Shown: positions 11,268-23,573 of the stretch, one piece after another
Position numbering within the stretch: the first letter of the stretch is position 1
Layout: each line of letters starts with the position of its first letter
Source: Lycium barbarum
Lineage: Eukaryota; Streptophyta; Magnoliopsida; Solanales; Solanaceae
NCBI RefSeq assembly: GCF_019175385.1
Contig: NC_083344.1
Location: forward strand, 26,786,231-26,850,230
Length of the DNA: 64,000 nt
Direction: 5' to 3'
The notes under the pieces: model-generated
What the model was told of the DNA's origin: nothing
What the model saw: only the letters and a program-made list of their open reading frames with translations
Databases searched by the model: none
Position numbers and translations under genes: made by a program

Positions 11268-12108
11268 GGGGCAGAGGTGTCACATCTCAGCCAGCCTCCC
11301 CCGTGCGTGCTGTCGGCCAGTCGCACCAAGTGAGCAACCTTTAGGGAGGACCTCAAGCATAGGAGTGTCCTAGGTATCCATACGAGTTAGGCGACTCTAT
11401 GGACGGCGTCGTGCCTGCGGGCCGCGTTGGGCGCACAACTTGTGCCGGAGGCTTGACATAGGAACTTGATTATGCCCCGCGGGCTATCTTTATGGATGTT
11501 AAAGACCTCCGTTCCGATTGAATACTCGAGGCACCACTCAAGAGGCTCGTGTCTTGATTTGTGAGCTTGGCTTGGGTTCAGCCTTGCAAGCAAGGGTCCG
11601 TTGGCCTAGACGTGCAGTCGTGGGGTGACGCTGCACCACGAGGGATGGAAGTAAGTTGCGAGGGCTATATTCGCCAATGCCATGGGACAACCATAGGCAC
11701 ATGAAAGAGGACCGCACCTGACAAAGGCCAAGGATTGGAAGTTGCCCTACTCGGGCACGACACAAGGCAAGTGTCAAGCTTGAGGATAGGACTGTGCGCG
11801 CAGGAGCGACGCTCAGTGCCAGGCGAGGGACGTGCATGTCCGTAGCCAACCCAAGGGGTGCGCATAGACGAGTCCCAGCATATGAAATGTGCCACAAGGG
11901 TATGATAGCAAGACAAGGCTGAAGCCTTGACATCAAACGGGCGGCACAAGGAAAGTTAAGCCTCTGAGGCAAGCTTCACCATAGGCATGGGGTCGTGCCA
12001 AGAAAACCTGGGATGAGGAAAGGCTGGCTTGTAGTCAGGTGGGACTACGAGCGCCGCACGGGCTATTTTTGTGCTGCTGCCGCTTAGGAGGAGTCGGGCC
12101 GTGACAGT

Positions 12109-12120
12109 TGGTATCAGAGC
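12109..12120 (+). promoter_or_regulatory. Primer-binding site (tRNA-iMet)
   Basis: TGGTATCAGAGC lies two bases after the LTR end CGTGACA. Confidence 0.93.
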
Positions 12121-14878
12121 GAAGGGTGAGCATTGTAATGCTGAGTTGATATCACGTGTGATTGATATTGGCAATAGTGGATTGCAGTGCGGTTTGAAAT
12201 GAAGCCATTTGCGAAGGTTGATATGGCCAGGGTCAGAAAGACGAGTGAAGCCACCGTTATGTTCACAGCTCCCATGAGCTAAATTTTTTTTAAGAGCATT
12301 AGTTGAATGTCAGTGCAGAGATCACATCAAATCAGGAATGATATTCTTCGTGCCAGTCGAATGGGTGAACCCGATACTACTGGTTACAAGGGATTGGTTG
12401 CGCGTATTTTGGCTAAAATTTGCTTTGTCAGCCATGAACTACGACTTTCAGGATCAGGCCATTTCACAGCCGTTGTTTCCGCCATCATCTGTGTTTTGGG
12501 AGTTGATTTTGGGGCATCCTAGTTTGATTGAAGTATCTTCAGGGGATGTCTTCCGTGTAGTGGATGCTGTTTTCAGAGGGATTCCATTGAGGCATGTTTG
12601 GTTGGCTTTTGCGCCATCAGAGGATGGTCGTCTTAGTGCACCAACGTGCTATACTGTTGGGATCTTATTACAAGATTGGACAAACGGATAGCTGAAGCTC
12701 AAATGTTCTTGATTGTGATGATCCATCAGTTAGTTAGAAACTCTGTTAGCAGTGGGCTAGCAGCTTTGCTGAGGAAGGCATAGACTTGGCTAGAATGTCA
12801 AGTGAAGGTAACGAGTGTTCCAGAGGGTTCACTTGCATCAGAAACTTGTCGGTTCAAAATGTCTAGTCGTGTGATGCAACAAGTAAGAGTTGTTGGCCAT
12901 TTTGAAGAGGGGAAATAGGAAATATAATTTTTCTTTCAAACAGTCTAGGCTCCTGTTGACTAGAGGGACATGTCGATGAGTCGGGTGGTCAGGAAAAAGG
13001 CCATGTTTGCCAGGTTGAGCAACCATGTTGTGTAGAGCTACGAGCCATGGACTATAAACTTTGGGATTTGATCGTGGAGATCCTACAGTGGATGCGACGG
13101 ACGCATCAGTTGAGTGTCTTTCCAGGATGGATAGACTTGAGTATTGCCTGAGGGCATTGGAAAGTGTCCTTCGAGGGTTGGACGTTATGGGGAAGATGAC
13201 GGACGTCTAGCCATCTTAAGGGTTGCAATGAATGGAAGGTGAGACCCTCAAAAACCATGTCGGACAAGTGGGCTTGGTGCCTACAACATGGAGCAAGCTT
13301 CGCTTGCAGGATTGGGTGCTACGTTCGACGGGAGACGAGCTAGCACCACAAAGTTGGAGCTCTACAGAGTTAGAGCAAGGCGTGCCAGTGAGCCGCGACA
13401 ACGTAAGGAATGGCCTGAGAGCAGGATTCCTTGCGGGATGATTGAATGTCACAATGAGGTGGAGGCAGCCACCATGTTTGTGAAATAGAAGGCCAAACCA
13501 TTTTAATGGGGAGGCAAATTCAGAAGGGCGCCACTACAGAGGTAGGGACGCATAGACAAAAACCAAGCTGACTCGCTAGACGGAGAGGCATTGTTGGTTA
13601 GAATGTGGAATTGCGTGGAGCAGGAAGAGAACGGAGTCGAACCGCGTGAAGCGGGGAGATCCTTGAAGGATGATGGACCACTTTGTAGGGAGGCAAAGAT
13701 GGAATGGGGCCAAACTGCCAGGGGAGGGTAGCGATGCTGAAGGCGAGCCAAACCACTTAGCATGGGGAGGCAGATGTGTGGAAATGTGTCGAACCACCAG
13801 AGTGGGGAGATACAAGAGTTAGCCGAGGAGGCAATGGGCTGAATCACGAATGTGAGGAGGCCGAGGTAAAGTGGCGTTAGCTAAGCTTCGAATTGGATGG
13901 GTTTTCAAGTTTGATAATGTAGTCTTTCCAGAGCAGAGAGTACTGGGGTACACCAAACGACCGGGGAACCATAGAGATGGAACCAAGTGCTGAGGCACAC
14001 CGGGATCGTAGGGAATCTATCGAGGGAGTGACAATCTAAGAACCAAGATGTTGTTCAGAATGGGCGAAGCTACCACTTTGAGGAAATGAAGTACCCACTA
14101 CGAGTACGTCCCAAGAACTTGACGAGTGCCAAGAGGGTGCAAAATATGTAAGTGCCAAAGACACCACTGTGGAGCGTGGGTCATGCAGGGGCCGTGTGAG
14201 ACGTCAAAGGGGACAAGATTGGGTTTGAAATGCCGCTAGTGCCAGTGTGTGGGCAAGTTAACTTCGATTTATGGGGTCGAGCCTCGATTTGTTTATACAG
14301 TTGGTATAGCGGGATCTTGCGGAGGAAAACGGACAAAGGACCATGAGGAAATGGTTGGCAAAGGTTGCCACATCGAGGGATGCCTACCTTGACAAACAAC
14401 GAAAAGTGTCTTCCACTTTTAGTGGGGGAGTGTTCGCCAGTGAAGAGGCGTTGGGCCATGTGAAAATTGAAGGACGATTGTCTTCTGAAGTAAACGGTCA
14501 AAAAAAAGGGGGGGGCTGCAAAGGTTGCAGTTGGACTGTGGAAGTCGCACCAATGGGTGCTATGTAGGAATTACCAAGATGGGAGACAAAGGTTCCTGAT
14601 CTGATGAAGGCCGTGAGGAACATGGTGTGGATGACAGGCGGTCACCACAAAGTTAGCCACCAGAGGGTGCAAGTGCGGAGGCACTTTCCAAGCGAGGTGC
14701 AGAGGCACGCTTGGGAGAAACTAGGGAGGAGAAGTGCATGGGGCACGACTCCATTTTTAAGAGGAGATGAGATGGGTTTTAGACCCAAAGGACTAGGGAA
14801 GGAGATGTGAGACCCCGAGGGGGCAAACTCCGGGTTGGCGTAAACGTGTCTATGTCATCGAGGACGATGACGAGCTTG

Positions 14879-14890
14879 AGTGGGGGAGAA
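14879..14890 (+). promoter_or_regulatory. Polypurine tract
   Basis: AGTGGGGGAGAA immediately precedes the LTR start TGTTACGGG. In LTR elements this is the primer for plus-strand DNA synthesis. Confidence 0.88.
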
Positions 14891-16474
14891 TGTTACGGGC
14901 TGCCTTCATTGTGCCTTGGCGCCCATAACCCCTGCGCGCCCAGGAGGGCCAAGCGAGTGTCAGTCGTGTAGGAGACGGGCGCAGATGAGTGTCAGCCGCG
15001 CGCAGGCAGTGTCGGCCGTGCGCGCAGGCAGGGTGGGCCGCACAGGGAGTGTCAGCCGTGCACGCTGGCAGGGTCGGCCGCGCAGGCAGTGTCAGCCGTG
15101 CGCGGGCGACGTGCATTGAAAAGGGGCTCCGATGGGCGAGAGTCAATAAGCATCTAGAGATGCTCTATGACATATTATAAGAGTGCCAAGGAAGTTTAGC
15201 AAGGATCTGGGATGAGCCCATGGGCCGTCGGCGGACGAGGCCACGCGCGAGCCTGAGTGTCAGTCCCGTGCGTTTCCGAGCTATGGATGGAATCTTGGGA
15301 TTTAGGGTGAGGGAACCCTTCCTAGGATGTTATGGAATGTGCTTACCATGTTTGGGGTCATTTGAAGATCGTTCACCTAAGGGCTTGACTTAGCCAAGGA
15401 GCAGTGTCAGTGATTAAGCTCCCGAAGGCTATATCTCGTTCCACGAGTATGGGGATGAGAAGAAACTTCATGGAGGAGTGAAGGAAGTCAAGATAAAGAG
15501 TTAGGAACAGACGGCGCCTCATTTGGAGTTCGGAAGAGTGAGAAAGGCCCATTGTGATTCTCTGGCAAAATTATGTCCAGTGCTAGAACTTGGGTTTTTC
15601 TTTTTAAAGCATATATAAGGGTGCAGAGGTGTCACAGCTCAGCCAGCCTCCCCCGTGCGTGCTGTCGGCCAGTCGCACCAAGTGATCATCCTTGAGGGAG
15701 GACCTCAAGGGCCTGCCTAGGCACCTCATAGGAGTATCCTAGGTATCCATACGAGTTAGGCGACTCTATGGACGGCGTCGTGCCTGCGGGCCTCGTTGGG
15801 GGAACAACTTGTGCCGGAGGCTTGACATAGGAACTGATTATGCCCCGCGAGCTATCTTTATGGATGTTAAAGACCTCCGTGCCGATTGAATACTCGAGGC
15901 ACCACTCAAGAGCCTCGTGTATTGACTTGTGAGCTTGGCTTGGGTTCAGCCTTGCAAGCAAGGGTCTGTTGGCCTAGACGTGCAGTCGTGGGGTGACGCT
16001 GCACCACGAGGGATGGAAGTAAGTTGCGAGGGCTATATTCGCCAATGCCATGGGACAACCATAGGCACATGAAAGAGGACCGCACCTGACAAAGGCCAAG
16101 GATTGGAAGTTGCCCTACTCGGGCACGACACAAGGCAAGTGTCAAGCTTTAGGATAGGACTGTGCGCGCAGGAGCGACGCTCAGTGCCAGGCGAGGGACG
16201 TGCATGTCCGTAGCCAACCCAAGGGGTGCGCATAGACGAGTCCCAGCATATGAAATGTGCCACAAGGGTATGATAGCAAGACAAGGCTGAAGCCTTGACA
16301 TTAAACGGGCGGCACAAGAAAAGCTATGCCTCTGAGGCAAGCTTCACCATAGGCATGGGGTCGTGCCAAGAAAACCTGGGATAAAGAAAGGCTGGCTGGT
16401 AGTCAGGTGGGACTACGAGCGCCGCACGGGCTATTTTTGTGCCGCTGCCGCTTAGCAGGAGTCGGCCCGTGACA
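14891..16474 (+). mobile_element. Plus-sense LTR, complete
   Basis: A 1584-bp LTR with TATA at 15612-15620, in the variant form TATATAAGGGTGCAG. Its right end GTGACA is followed not by an interior but by the 107-bp inverted fragment, so it is the outer LTR of palindromic unit 1. Confidence 0.92.
14989..15107 (+). repeat. U3 GC-rich minisatellite
   Basis: The same 22/18-bp composite repeat as at 10637. This copy carries point changes such as GGTGGGCCGCACAGG. Confidence 0.85.
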
Positions 16475-16581
16475 GGCTGACACTCATCTGCGCACATCTC
16501 CTGCACGACTGACACTCGCTTGGCCCTCCTGGGCGCGCAGGGATTATGGGTGCCAAGGCACAATGAAGGCAGCCCGTAACA
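16475..16581 (-). mobile_element. 107-bp inverted LTR 5'-end fragment (joint copy 2)
   Basis: Same length and ends as at 30-136: it starts GGCTGACACTC directly after GTGACA and ends CCGTAACA before ATTCAATC. It marks the start of palindromic unit 2. Confidence 0.88.
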
Positions 16582-17559
16582 ATTCAATCAGCATGGAGGT
16601 CTTGAACATCCATAAAGATAGCCCGCGGGGAATAATCAGTTCCTATGTCAAGCCTCCGGCACAAGTTGTGAGCCCAACGCGGCCCGCAGGCACGACGTCG
16701 TCCATAGAGTCGCCTAACTCGTATGGATACCTAGGACACTCCTATGAGGTGCCTAGGCAGGCCCTTGAGGTCCTCCCTAAAGGTTGCTCACGCACGGGGG
16801 AGGCTGGCTGAGCTGTGACACCTCTGCCCCCCTTATATATGCTTTAAAAAGAAAAACCCAAGTTCTAGTACTGGACATCATTTTGCCAGAGAATCACAAT
16901 GGGCCTTTCTCACTCTTCCGAACTCCAAATGAGGCGTCGTCTATTCCTAACTCTTTCTCTTGACTTCCTCACTCCTCCAGGAAGTTTCGTCTCATCCCCA
17001 TACTCGTGGAACGAGATATAGCCTTCGGGAGCTTAATCACTGACACTGCTCCTTGGCTAAGTCAAGCCCTTAGGTGAACGATCTTCAAATGACTCCAAAC
17101 TTGGTAAGCACATTCCATAACATCCTAGGAAGGGTCCCCTCACCCTAAATCCCAAGATGCCATCCATAGCTCGGAAACGCACGGGACTGACACTCAGGCT
17201 CGCGCGTGGCCTCGTCCGCCGACGGCCCATGGGCTCATCCCAGATCCTTGCTAAACTTCCTTGGTACTCTTATAATATGCCATAGAGCATCTCTAGATGC
17301 TTATTGACTCTCGCCCATCGGAGCCCCTATTCAATGCACGTCGCCCGCGCACGGCTGACACTGCCTGCGCGGCCGACCCTGCCTGCGCGCACGGCTGACA
17401 CTCCCTGCGCGGCCGACCCTGCCTGCGCGCACGGCCGACACTGCCTGCGCGCGGCTGACACTCATCTGCGCCCGTTTCCTACACGACTGACACTCGCTTG
17501 GCCCTCCTGGGCGCGCAGGGGTTATGGGCGCCAAGGCACAACGAAGGCAGCCCGTAACA
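16582..17559 (-). mobile_element. Inverted LTR, partial, TATA kept
   Basis: The LTR starts internally at ATTCAATC and ends CCGTAACA. Unlike 137-496 it keeps the TATA box (16831-16839). A small deletion near 16787 joins GCTCAC to GCACGGGGG. Confidence 0.87.
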
Positions 17560-20343
17560 TTCTCCCCCACTCAAGCTCGTCATCGTCCTCGATGACATAG
17601 ACACGTCCACGCCAACCCGGAGTTTGCCCCCTCGGGGTCTCACATCTCCTTCCCTAGTCCTTTGGGTCTAAAACCCATCTCATCTCCTCTTAAAAATGGA
17701 GTCGTGCCCCATGCACTTCTCCTCCCTAGTTTCTCCCAAGCGTGCCTCTGCACCTCGCTTGGAAAGTGCCTCCGCACTTGCACCCTCTGGTGGATAACTT
17801 TGTGGTGACCGCCTGTCATCCACACCATGTTCCTCACGGCCTTCATCAGATCAGGAACCTTTGTCTCCCATCTTGGTAATTCCTACATAGCACCCATTGG
17901 TGCGACTTCCACAGTCCAACTGCAACCTTTGCAGCTCCTTCTTACCGTTTACTTCGGAAGACAATCAGTCCTTCAATTTTCACATGGCCCAACGCCTCTT
18001 CATAGGCGAATACTCCCCCACTAAAAGTGGAAGACACTTTTCCTTAGTTTGTCAAGGATAGGCATCCCTCGATGTGGCAACCTTTGCCAACCATTTCCTC
18101 ATGGTCCTTTGTCCGTTTTCCTCCGCAAGATCCCGCTTATACCAGCTGTATAAACAAATCGAAGGCTCGACCCCATAAATCGAAGTTAACTTGCCCACAC
18201 ACTGACACTAGCGGCATTTTCAAATCCAATCTTGTCCCCTTTGACGTCTAACACGGACCCCTGCATGACCCACGCTCCACAGTGGTGTCTTTGGCACTTA
18301 CATACTTTTGCACCCTCTTCGGCACTCGTCAAGTTCTTGGGACGTACTCGTGGTGAGTACTTCATTTCCTCAAAGTGGTAGCTTCGCCCATTCTGAACAA
18401 CATCTTGGTTCTTAGATTGTCACTCCCTCGACAGATTCCCTATGATCCCGGTGTGCCTCAGCACTTGGTTTCATCTCTGTGGTTCCCCGGTCATTTGGTT
18501 TACCCCAGTACTCTCTGCTCTGGGAAGACTACATTCTCAAACTTGGAAGCCCATCCAATTCGAAGCTTAGCTAACCCCACTTTACCTCGGCCTCCTCACA
18601 TTCGTGATTCAGCCCATTGCCTCCTCGGCTAACTCTTGTATCTCCCCACTCTGGTGGTTCGACACATTTCCACACATCTGCCTCTCCACGCTAAGTGGTT
18701 TGGCTCGCCTTCAGCATCGCCGCCCTGCCCTGGCAGTTTGGCCCCATTCCATCTTTGCCTCCCTACAAAGTGGTCCATCATCCTTCAAGGATCTCCCCGC
18801 TTCACGCGGTTCGACTCCGTCCTCTTCCTGCTCCACGCAATTCCACATTCTAACCAACAATGCCTCTCCGTCTAGCGGGTCAGCTTGGTTTTTGTCTATG
18901 CGTCCCTACCTCTGTAGTGGCGCCCTTCTGAATTTGCCTCCCCATTAAAATTGTTTGGCCTTCTATTTCACAAACATGGTGGCTGCCTCCACCTCATTGT
19001 GACATTCAATCATCCCGCAAGGAATCCTGCTCTCAGGCCATTCCTTACGTTGTCGCGGCTCACTGGCACGCCTTGCTCTAACTCTGTAGAGCTCTAACTT
19101 TGTGGTGCTAGCTCGTCTCCCGTCGAACGTAGCACCCAATCCTGCAAGCGAAGCTTGCTCCATGTTGTAGGCACCAAGCCCACTTGTCCGACATGGTTTT
19201 TGAGGGTCTCACCTTCCATTCATTGCAACCTTTAAGATGGCTAGGCGTCCGTCATCTTCCCCATAACGTCCAACCCTCGAAGGACTCTTTCCAATGCCCT
19301 CAGGCAATACTCAAGTCTATCCATCCTGGAAAGACACTCAACTGATGCGTCCGTCGCAGCCACTGTAGGATCTCCACGATCAAATCCCAAAGTTTATAGT
19401 CCTTGGCTCGTAGCTCTCCACAACATGGTTGCTCAACCTGGCAAACATGGCCTTTTTCCTGACCACCCGACTCATCGACATGTCCCTCTCCTCAACGGGA
19501 GCCTAGACTGTTTGAAAGAAAAATTATATTTCCTATTTCCGCTCTTCAAAATGGCCAACAACTCTTACTTGTTGCATCACACGACCAGACATTTTGAACC
19601 GACAAGTTTCTGATGCAAGTGAACCCTCTGGAACGCTCGCTACCTTCACTTGACATTCTGGCCAAGTCTATGCCTTGCTCAGCAAAGCTGCTAGCCCACT
19701 GCTAACAGAGTTTATAACTAACTGATGGATCATCACAATCAAGAACATTTGAGCTTTAGCTATCCGTTTGTCCAATCTTGTAATAAGATCCCAACAGTAT
19801 AGCACGCTGGTGCACTAAGACGACCATCCTCTGATGGCGCAAACCCAACTAAACATGCCTCAATGGAATCCCTCTGAAAAAAGCATCCACTGCACGGAAG
19901 ACATCCCCTGAAGATACTTCAATCAAACTAGGATGCCCCAAAATCAACTCCCAAAACACAGACGATGGCGGAAACAACGGCTGTGAAATGGCCTGATCCT
20001 GAAAGTCGTAGTTCATGGCTGACAAAGCAAATTTTTGCCATAATACGCGCAACCAATCCCTTGTAACCAATAGTATAGGGTTCACCCATTCGAATGGCAC
20101 GAAGAATATCATTCCTGCTTTGATGTGATCTCTGCACTGACATTCAACTAATGCTCTTAAAAAATATTTAGCTCATGGGAGCTCTGAACATAATCGTGGC
20201 TTCACTCGTCTTTCTGACCCTGGCCAGATCAACCTTCGCCAATGGATTCATTTCAAACCGCACTGCAATACACTATTGCCAATATCAATCACACGTGATA
20301 TCAACTCAGCATCACAATGCTCACCCTTCGCTCTGATACCAAC
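17560..20343 (-). mobile_element. Inverted interior, near full length
   Basis: The primer-binding site is at 20330-20341. Between about 17950 and 18330 many single extra bases appear, for example TTCCTTAGTTTGTCAAGGATA. They look like two paralogue versions merged in the consensus rather than real insertions. Confidence 0.85.
20330..20341 (-). promoter_or_regulatory. Primer-binding site
   Basis: The minus strand reads TGGTATCAGAGC, adjacent to the LTR at 20344. Confidence 0.9.
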
Positions 20344-21547
20344 TGTCATGGGCCGACTCCTCCTAAGCGGCAGCGGCACAAAAATAGCCCGTACGGCGCT
20401 CGTAGTCCCACCTGACTACAAGCCAGCCTTTCCTTATCCCAGGTTTTCTTGGCACGACCCCATGCCTATGGTGAAGCTTTCCTCAGAGGCTTAGCTTTCC
20501 TTGTGCCGCCCGTTTGATGTCAAGGCTTCACCCTTGTCTTGCTATCATACTCTTGTGGCACATTTCATATGCTGGGTCTCGTCTATGCGCACCCCTTGGG
20601 TTGGCTACGGACATGCACGTCCCTCGCCTGGCACTGAGCGTCGCTCCTGCGTGCACAGTCCTATCCTCAAGCTTGACACTTGCCTTGTGTCGTGCCCGAG
20701 TAGGGCAACTTCCAATCCTTGGCCTTTGTCAGGTGCGGTCCTCTTTCATGTGCCTATGGTTGTCCCATGGCATTGGCGAATATAGCCCTCGCAACTTACT
20801 TCCATCCCTCGTGGTGCAGCGTCACCCCATGACTGCACGTCTAGGCCAAGCTCACAAGTCAATACACGAGGCTCTTGAGTGGTGCCTCGAGTATTCAATC
20901 GGCACGGAGGTCTTTAACATCCATAAAGATAGCCCGCGGGGCATAATCAGTTCCACGTCAAGCCTCCGGCACATGTTGTGCGCCCAACGCGGCCCGCAAG
21001 CTACGACGCCGTCCATAGAGTCCCCTAACTCATATGGATACCTAGGACACTCCTATGAGGTGCCTAGGCAGTCCCTTGAGGTCCAACTTGGTAAGCACAT
21101 TCCATAACATCCTAGGAAGTGTCCTCTCACCCTAAATCCCAAGATTCCATCCATAGCTCGGAAACGCACGGGACTGACACTCAGGCTCGCGCGTGGCCTC
21201 GCCCGCCGACGGCCCATGGGTTCATCCCAGATCCTTGCTAAACTTCCTTGGCACTCTTATAATATACCATAGAGCATCTCTAGATGCTTATTGACTCTCG
21301 TCCGTCGGAGCCCCTCTTCAATGCACGTAGCCCGCGCACGGCATACACTGCCGGCGCGGCCGACCCTGCCTGCGCGCACGGCTGACACTGCCTGCGCGGT
21401 CGACCCTGCCTGCGCGCATGGCCGACACTGCCTGCGCGCGGCTGACACTCATCTGCGCACATCTCCTGCACGACTGACACTCGCTTGGCCCTCCTGGGCG
21501 CGCAGGGGTTATGGGTGCCAAGGCACAACTGAAGGCAGCCCGTAACA
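20344..21547 (-). mobile_element. Inverted LTR, TATA-less, with extra small deletion
   Basis: This is the counterpart of 7278-8514, with the same TATA-region loss near 21086. A further loss of about 33 bp lies near 20848, between two copies of GGCCAA/GCCAAGCTCAC. Confidence 0.87.
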
Positions 21548-23153
21548 TTCTCCCCCACTCAAGCTCGTCATCGTCCTCGATGACATAGACACGTCCACGC
21601 CAACCCGGAGTTTGCCCCCTCGTGGTCTCACATCTCCTTCCCTAGTCCTTTGGGTCTAAAACCCATCTCATCTCCTCTTAAAAATGGAGTCGTGCCCCAT
21701 GCACTTCTCCTCCCTAGTTTCTCCCAAGCGTGCCTCTGCACCCTGCTTGGAAAGTGCCTCCGCACTTGCACCCTCTGGTGGATAACTTTGTGGTGACCGC
21801 CTGTCATCCACACCATGTTCCTCACAGGCCTTTATCAGATCAGGAACCTTTGTCTCCCATCTTGGTAATTTCACCATAGCACCCATTGGTGCGACTTCCA
21901 TAGTCTCACCGCGACCTTTGCAGGTCCTTCTTACCGTTTACTTCGGAAGACAATCGTCCTTCAATTTTCACATGGCCCAACGCCTCTTCATAGGCGAATA
22001 CTCCCCCACTAAAAGTGGAAGACACTTTTCCTTATTTTTCAAGATAGGCATCCCTCGATGTGGCAACCTTTGCCAACCATTTCCTCATGGTCCTTTGTCC
22101 GTTTTCCTCCGCAAGATCCCGTTATACCATCTGTATAAACAAATCAAGGCTCGACCCCATAAATTGAAGTTAACTTGCCCACACACTGACACTACCGGCT
22201 TTTCAAATCCAATCTTGTCCCCTTTGACGTCTAACACGGCCCCTGCATGACCCACGCTCCACAGTGGTGTCTTTGGCACTTACATACTTTGCACCCTCTC
22301 GGCACTCGTCAAGTTCTTGGGACGTACTCGTGGTGAGTACTTCATTTCCTCAAAGTGGTAGCTTCACCCATTCTGAACAACATCTTGGTTCTTAGATTGT
22401 CACTCCCTCGACAGATCCCTTACGCTCTCGGTGTACCCCAGTACTTGGTTCCATATTTATGGTTCCCCGATTGCTTGGTGTACCCTAGTACTCTCTGCTC
22501 TGGAAACACTACATTCTCGCACTTGGAAACCCAATCCAATCCGAAGCTTAGCTAACCCCACTTTACCTTGGCCTCCTCACATCCGTGATTCAGCCCATTG
22601 CCTCCTCGACTAACTCTTGTATCTCCCCACTCTGGTGGTTCGACACATTTCTACACATCTGCCTCCCCACGCTAAGTGGTTCGGCTCGCCTTCAGCATCA
22701 CCGCCCTGCCCTCGCAGTTTGGCCTAATTCTAGCTTCGACTCCGTCCTCTTCCTGCTCCACGCAATTCCACATTCTAACCAACAATGCCTCTCCGTCTAG
22801 CGGTTCAGCTTGGTTTTTGTCCATGCGTCCCTACCTCTGTAGTGGCTCCCTTCTGATTTTGCCTCCCCTTTAAAATGGTTTGGCCTTCCATTTCACAAAC
22901 ACGGTGGCTGCCTCCACCTCGTTGTGACATTCAATCATCCCGCAAGGAATCCTGCTCTGAGGCCATTCCTTACGTTGTCGCGGCTCACTGGCACGCCTCA
23001 CTGAATACTGCAAGCCAAGCTTGCTCCATGTTGTAGGCACCAAGCCCACTTATCCGACATGGTTTTTGAGGGTCTCACCTTCCATTCATTGCAACCCTTA
23101 AGATGGCTAGGCATCCGTCAACTTCCCCATAAAGTCCAACCCTCGAAGGACGC
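21548..23153 (-). mobile_element. Inverted partial interior up to the turn of unit 2
   Basis: It shares the two internal deletions of 8515-10120 (near 22730 and 23005), so the turn structure was duplicated as a block. The orientation switches at GAAGGACG, 23145-23152. Confidence 0.85.
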
Positions 23154-23573
23154 TTGTCTTCTGAAGTAAACGGTAAAAAAAAAGGGGGGGGGGGGGGGCT
23201 GCAAAGGATGCAGTTAGACTGTGGAAGTCGCACCAATGGGTGCTATGTAGGAATTACCAAGATGGGAGACAAAGGTTCCTGATCTGATGAAGGCCGTGAG
23301 GAACATGGTGTGGATGACAGGCGGTCACCACAAAGTTAGCCACCAGAGGGTGCAAGTGCGGAGGCACTTTCCAAGCGAGGTGCAAAGGCACGCTTGGGAG
23401 AAACTAGGGAGGAGAAGTGCATGGGGCACGACTCCATATTTAAGAGGAGATGAGATGGGTTTTAGACCCAAAGGACTAGGGAAGGAGATGTGAGACCCCG
23501 AGGGGGCAAACTCTGGGTTGGCGTGGACGTGTCTATGTCATCGAGGACGATGACGAGCTTGAATGGGGGAGAA
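23154..23573 (+). mobile_element. Plus-sense 3' interior fragment
   Basis: Counterpart of 10121-10538, from the turn to the polypurine tract AATGGGGGAGAA. Confidence 0.85.
23175..23198 (+). repeat. A9-G15 homopurine tract
   Basis: Nine A then 15 G at the same interior site as 10142. Confidence 0.9.

Larger units (their letters stand above)
10539..12106 (+). mobile_element. Plus-sense LTR, complete (reference copy)
   Basis: This 1568-bp LTR runs from TGTTACAGGCTGCC to GGGCCGTGACA, flanked by a polypurine tract on the left and a primer-binding site on the right, which proves its polarity. U3 includes a GC-rich minisatellite (10637-10758). The TATA box is at 11259-11267, so U3 is about 0.75 kb and R plus U5 about 0.8 kb. 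Several small open frames exist but overlap on both strands and look non-coding. The variant GGGGGGACCCTTACTAGG near 10965 is shared only with the LTR at 23574-25152, showing those two are duplicates. Confidence 0.92.
12107..14890 (+). mobile_element. Plus-sense interior, complete (reference copy, 2784 bp)
   Basis: The interior lies between the primer-binding site and the polypurine tract of two LTRs. It has no intact gag or pol. Three element-sense remnants are visible. First, two overlapping open frames lie at about 12307-12691 (71 and 117 codons, unknown). Second, a short frame at about 13065-13210 encodes RMDRLEYCLRALESVL, a possible coiled coil as in some gag N-termini. Third, a frame at about 14155-14290 contains HAGAV, a stop, then DVKGDKIGFE and resembles the end of a protease domain. 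Similarity to gag-pro is my reading by eye and weak. Mobilisation would need proteins from another element. Confidence 0.88.

Noticed and set aside
11538..11972. 144-codon and 94-codon frames in the LTR R/U5 region
   Set aside because: Overlapping frames on the strand opposite to transcription, broken in several copies; no recognisable domain.
12109..12120. tRNA gene fragment
   Set aside because: Only the 12 bases complementary to the 3' end of initiator tRNA are present, right after an LTR end; it is a primer-binding site.
14850..15146. 98-codon and 63-79-codon Ala/Arg/Cys-rich frames across every LTR
   Set aside because: They come from the GC-rich minisatellite, are open on both strands at once and follow its 22/18-bp units; no start context or homology.
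20514..21107. 197-codon open frame spanning the LTR
   Set aside because: It arises from a deletion that joins two unrelated frames of the LTR and is absent in sister copies.
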